From the NCBI RefSeq assembly GCF_004210375.1, contig NC_134830.1, positions 3,844,001-3,908,000 on the forward strand: 64,000 nucleotides of DNA. Direction: 5' to 3'. Within the stretch, counting starts at the first letter, position 1; each line of letters begins with the position of its first letter. The DNA comes from Tachypleus tridentatus (Eukaryota > Arthropoda > Merostomata > Xiphosura > Limulidae). Shown here piece by piece: positions 61,756-64,000 of this stretch. A program made the position numbers and the translations under genes. The notes under the pieces are model-generated. The model ran no database searches. It saw nothing but the letters and a program-made list of their open reading frames with translations, and was not told the origin of the DNA.

Positions 61756-64000
61756 GTCTCTAGGTTGGTTGTTTGGTTAGGGGTTTTATGTCACAAAGTA
61801 ACTAGACTATTTGTGCCAACATTCAGTAAAAAGTTAAAATTAAAGTAAAATTCTTAAAAGTAAATTAAGGTAAAACAAAACAAAGTTGAATATTTGAAAT
61901 AAAAACATAAATAACATTAAATCAGATCTAGTCTTCAGTGGTAAGATAAAAACTACAGAAATACAAGTCGTAAAAGACTTTCTGTAACGTAACTGTAATT
62001 ATTATAACTCGTCAGGAAGACTAACAGGTAAGTACAAAAACCACCGTCAGTCACCTGAAGTTGACTTTTCCAGTCCTGGTGACGAGTTACGTAACATTAC
62101 TGGCAGTGGTGATAGTGCCAGAGTTCATGTATGGAGCAGGCACAGTGGTGATGGTGCCAGAGGAAGACAGATTTAGCTGCAGTGTCAATGAGCTCGTTCC
62201 TGTGAATATCAACATAGCCTGGTATTCAGAAAACTGGATAAAAGTAAGTGTTAAAGAAAAATGGGCCAGTCGGTTTTGAATATCGGCGAAAACAGGGTGT
62301 GAAGCTATGTGAAGCAATTCTAGGGCCAGTATAGAAGTAAGTAAGTCAGTATAAATAGTGCAGTTGGAGTACTGCTTAGCTTCTATGTGATCCAGGAAAG
62401 AGAAATGGCATACAGTTCAGCAGTGAATACAGAAACTGAAGAGGGGATTCTGCACACAACCATCACACCACAACAAACCATAGCAGAGCGCCTCCATTTC
62501 TCTTTATATAGATGGTTCAGAAGACGTTCAGCAAATAGCAGACAGTATTTCCAATCAGGAGTGTCTGCTTTTCTCAGGTGACTTAAAGATAGGTCACATT
62601 TGGGGACTGTAATAAGCCATGGTGGGATAGGCTGACCAGTAGATACAGCAATGTTATCCAAGGAGAGACCCAATTCATCCAACTGTGCCTGGATACCAAG
62701 GTCAAAAGAAGTAATGGCAGATCTTCTGTTCTGAAAAGCGTAGCCCACCGAGGAAGAAAAACACAACCTTGTGGGATGCTTTGGTAAGGAATGAAGTTTT
62801 GAAACATATAGTAAAGACAGTTGCAAACGACAGAGGTGCAAAGAAGGTTCATGAAACTCTATGTATAAGCTCTGAACTGGGGAGGTGCAGAAAGCCACAG
62901 TGCAGAGCAAAGGTCCTTGATGATGAATGGGGTCCTGCATCTTTGGGACGAGGTCCTGGCAGAGCCATAGACCAGTGATCAATAAGATCGAATGAGAGAA
63001 CAATGTATCTTTTAGCATAGAACATTGATCTGTTCCCCAAGTGGTGGAGGAGATGACACAGAGGATGTTCAGTGCTCTTGTACATTTGACCTGTAGCTGC
63101 TTGATGTGTGGTATAAAGGTCAGCTTATGGTCAAAGATAAGCCCCAAGAACTTTCTCTTAGGGAAAATGGGTAGCACAACTTTACCAACACGGAGTTCAG
63201 AATCGGGATGAATACCCGTTGGAGGCAAAAGTGCAAACAAATGGTTTTAGAGAGAGAAGGTAAAGCCATTTGCTGTGGTCTATTTTAGTAAACAATTGAG
63301 GGCAGCCTGTAGTTCCCTCTCAATATACCTCATGTTTGACAACTGACATGAGATGTGAAAGTCGTCGACATAGAGCCCAATTGCAACAGTAAGAGGGAGT
63401 TGTTTAGTGATGGCATTAATCTTTATATTGAAAAGAGTGACACTAAAAACACAGCCATGAGGTACTCCAAGTTCCTATAAAAAAGAATGGGAAAGTGTCG
63501 AACCCACACAAACTTGGAATTGCCTGTCCATTAAAAATTTTTTTATAAAATGGGCAAATACCCACGTAACCCATATAAATGGAGGTCTCGCAAAATGCCA
63601 TACCTCCATGTTGTATCATAAGCCTCCTCAATGTCAAAGAATAGTGATACAAAATGTTGTCGTTTTAGAAAGGCTTCTCTAATGGATGTTTCCAGTTGAA
63701 TCAGGTGGTTCATGGCGGAGTGCAGTAGCAGAACCTACAATGAGTGGGCAAGAGGAGGTTGTTTCATTTGAGGAATCAAATAAGACGAGCATTAACCATC
63801 CTCTCTATGGGGTTACAGACAGCTCGTCAAAGCAATTGGATGGTAGTTTGAAGGAATCTTGGGATCCTTCCCAGACTAGGAGAAAGGTTGGACAATAGCC
63901 TGGTGCCAGGCATCAGGAAAAACATTCTCCTGCCAGATCCAGTTAAAAACAATCAGAAGAATAGTAAAAGAAGAAGGAGATAGATGACACAGAATTTCAT
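61756..64000 (-). mobile_element. non-LTR retrotransposon (I/Jockey group), decayed, runs off the window
   Basis: Minus-strand order: reverse transcriptase with GLYVDDFHISCQ (YVDD at 63372-63361), then thumb-like FPKRKFLGLIFDHKLTFIPH and CTRALNILCVISSTTWG. An RNase H-like segment follows (AMVCCGV, VFTAELYAISL), then a 3' region to about 61.76 kb. It is inserted in a WDR19 intron in the same orientation as the gene. The 5' part is beyond the window. Confidence 0.88.
62050..64000 (-). pseudogene. LINE reverse transcriptase/RNase H, broken
   Basis: The longest intact piece is 63240-62383 (285 codons), preceded in frame by the YVDD block. Between them are a TAG at the expected Trp of LLKWTTANGF and a frameshift in FSLSKT. 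RNase H continues in another frame (HPVFADIQNRLAHFSLTLTF, about 62.3-62.2 kb). An LELGVPHGCVF-like block sits near 63.45 kb. It is unlikely to be active. Confidence 0.85.

Overview
This is an animal nuclear genome window with large introns, very abundant minisatellites, and decayed transposons. It is most likely from a chelicerate, probably a horseshoe crab (Xiphosura). That organism call is an inference. It rests on tRNA-derived SINEs with a characteristic 'gcgcaaagctactcgagggctat' body and on the dense tandem-repeat texture. Only two genes can be named with confidence, both on the minus strand and both split into short exons with GT-AG introns.

Gene 1 is a complete UCHL3-type ubiquitin C-terminal hydrolase (24400 down to 18403). 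It has nine coding exons, including a 12-nt microexon, and gives 231 codons if one missing base in exon 8 is allowed for. Gln88, Cys94, His168 and Asp183 are visible. Gene 2 is the 3' end of WDR19/IFT144, the IFT-A ciliary transport subunit (60296 down to 42931). It shows six terminal exons encoding about 222 residues, with a cysteine-pair zinc-ribbon C-terminus; the rest lies beyond the right edge. Two weaker coding regions are also on the minus strand. One is the last exons of an unidentified gene at 2379-1538. The other is a set of gene-like fragments at about 28.9-26.7 kb, two of which weakly resemble berberine-bridge-type FAD oxidases.

Layout: 0-2.4 kb, 3' end of the unidentified gene with a 44-bp array and a 500-N gap; 3.0-8.7 kb, a 37-bp satellite; 8.7-18.4 kb, mostly unique AT-rich DNA with a SINE-bearing inverted repeat (12.7-14.0 kb) and a dead CR1-like LINE (15.8-17.2 kb); 18.4-24.4 kb, UCHL3; 25.5-33 kb, SINEs, Penelope-like fragments and a dead Tc1-like transposon; 33.5-36.1 kb, a 51-bp array; 36.7-37.8 kb, a second Tc1-like element; 39.6-42.1 kb, 58-, 69- and 35-bp arrays; 42.9-64 kb, WDR19 exons separated by introns filled with 21-, 33-, 84-, 91-, 49-, 74-, 43- and 39-bp arrays, a Penelope-like element and a LINE.

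The most interesting pattern is that several intronic arrays are not random DNA. Their unit is a copy of the adjacent exon end plus its 5' splice donor. WDR19 exon 55456-55306 is followed by about 51 units of 74 bp, each carrying the exon's last 16 nt and its GTATG donor. Exon 49151-49028 is followed by 91-bp units carrying its zinc-ribbon segment and GTAAGT donor, then by about 26 diverged 84-bp units. UCHL3 exon 7 has a fresh 64-bp duplication of exon end plus donor, and a decayed acceptor-side copy lies just upstream of WDR19 exon 55456. Together these look like stages of a process in which tandem arrays nucleate at splice junctions and fill introns with decoy splice sites. Hammerhead-ribozyme-like cores occur at four Penelope-related sequences.
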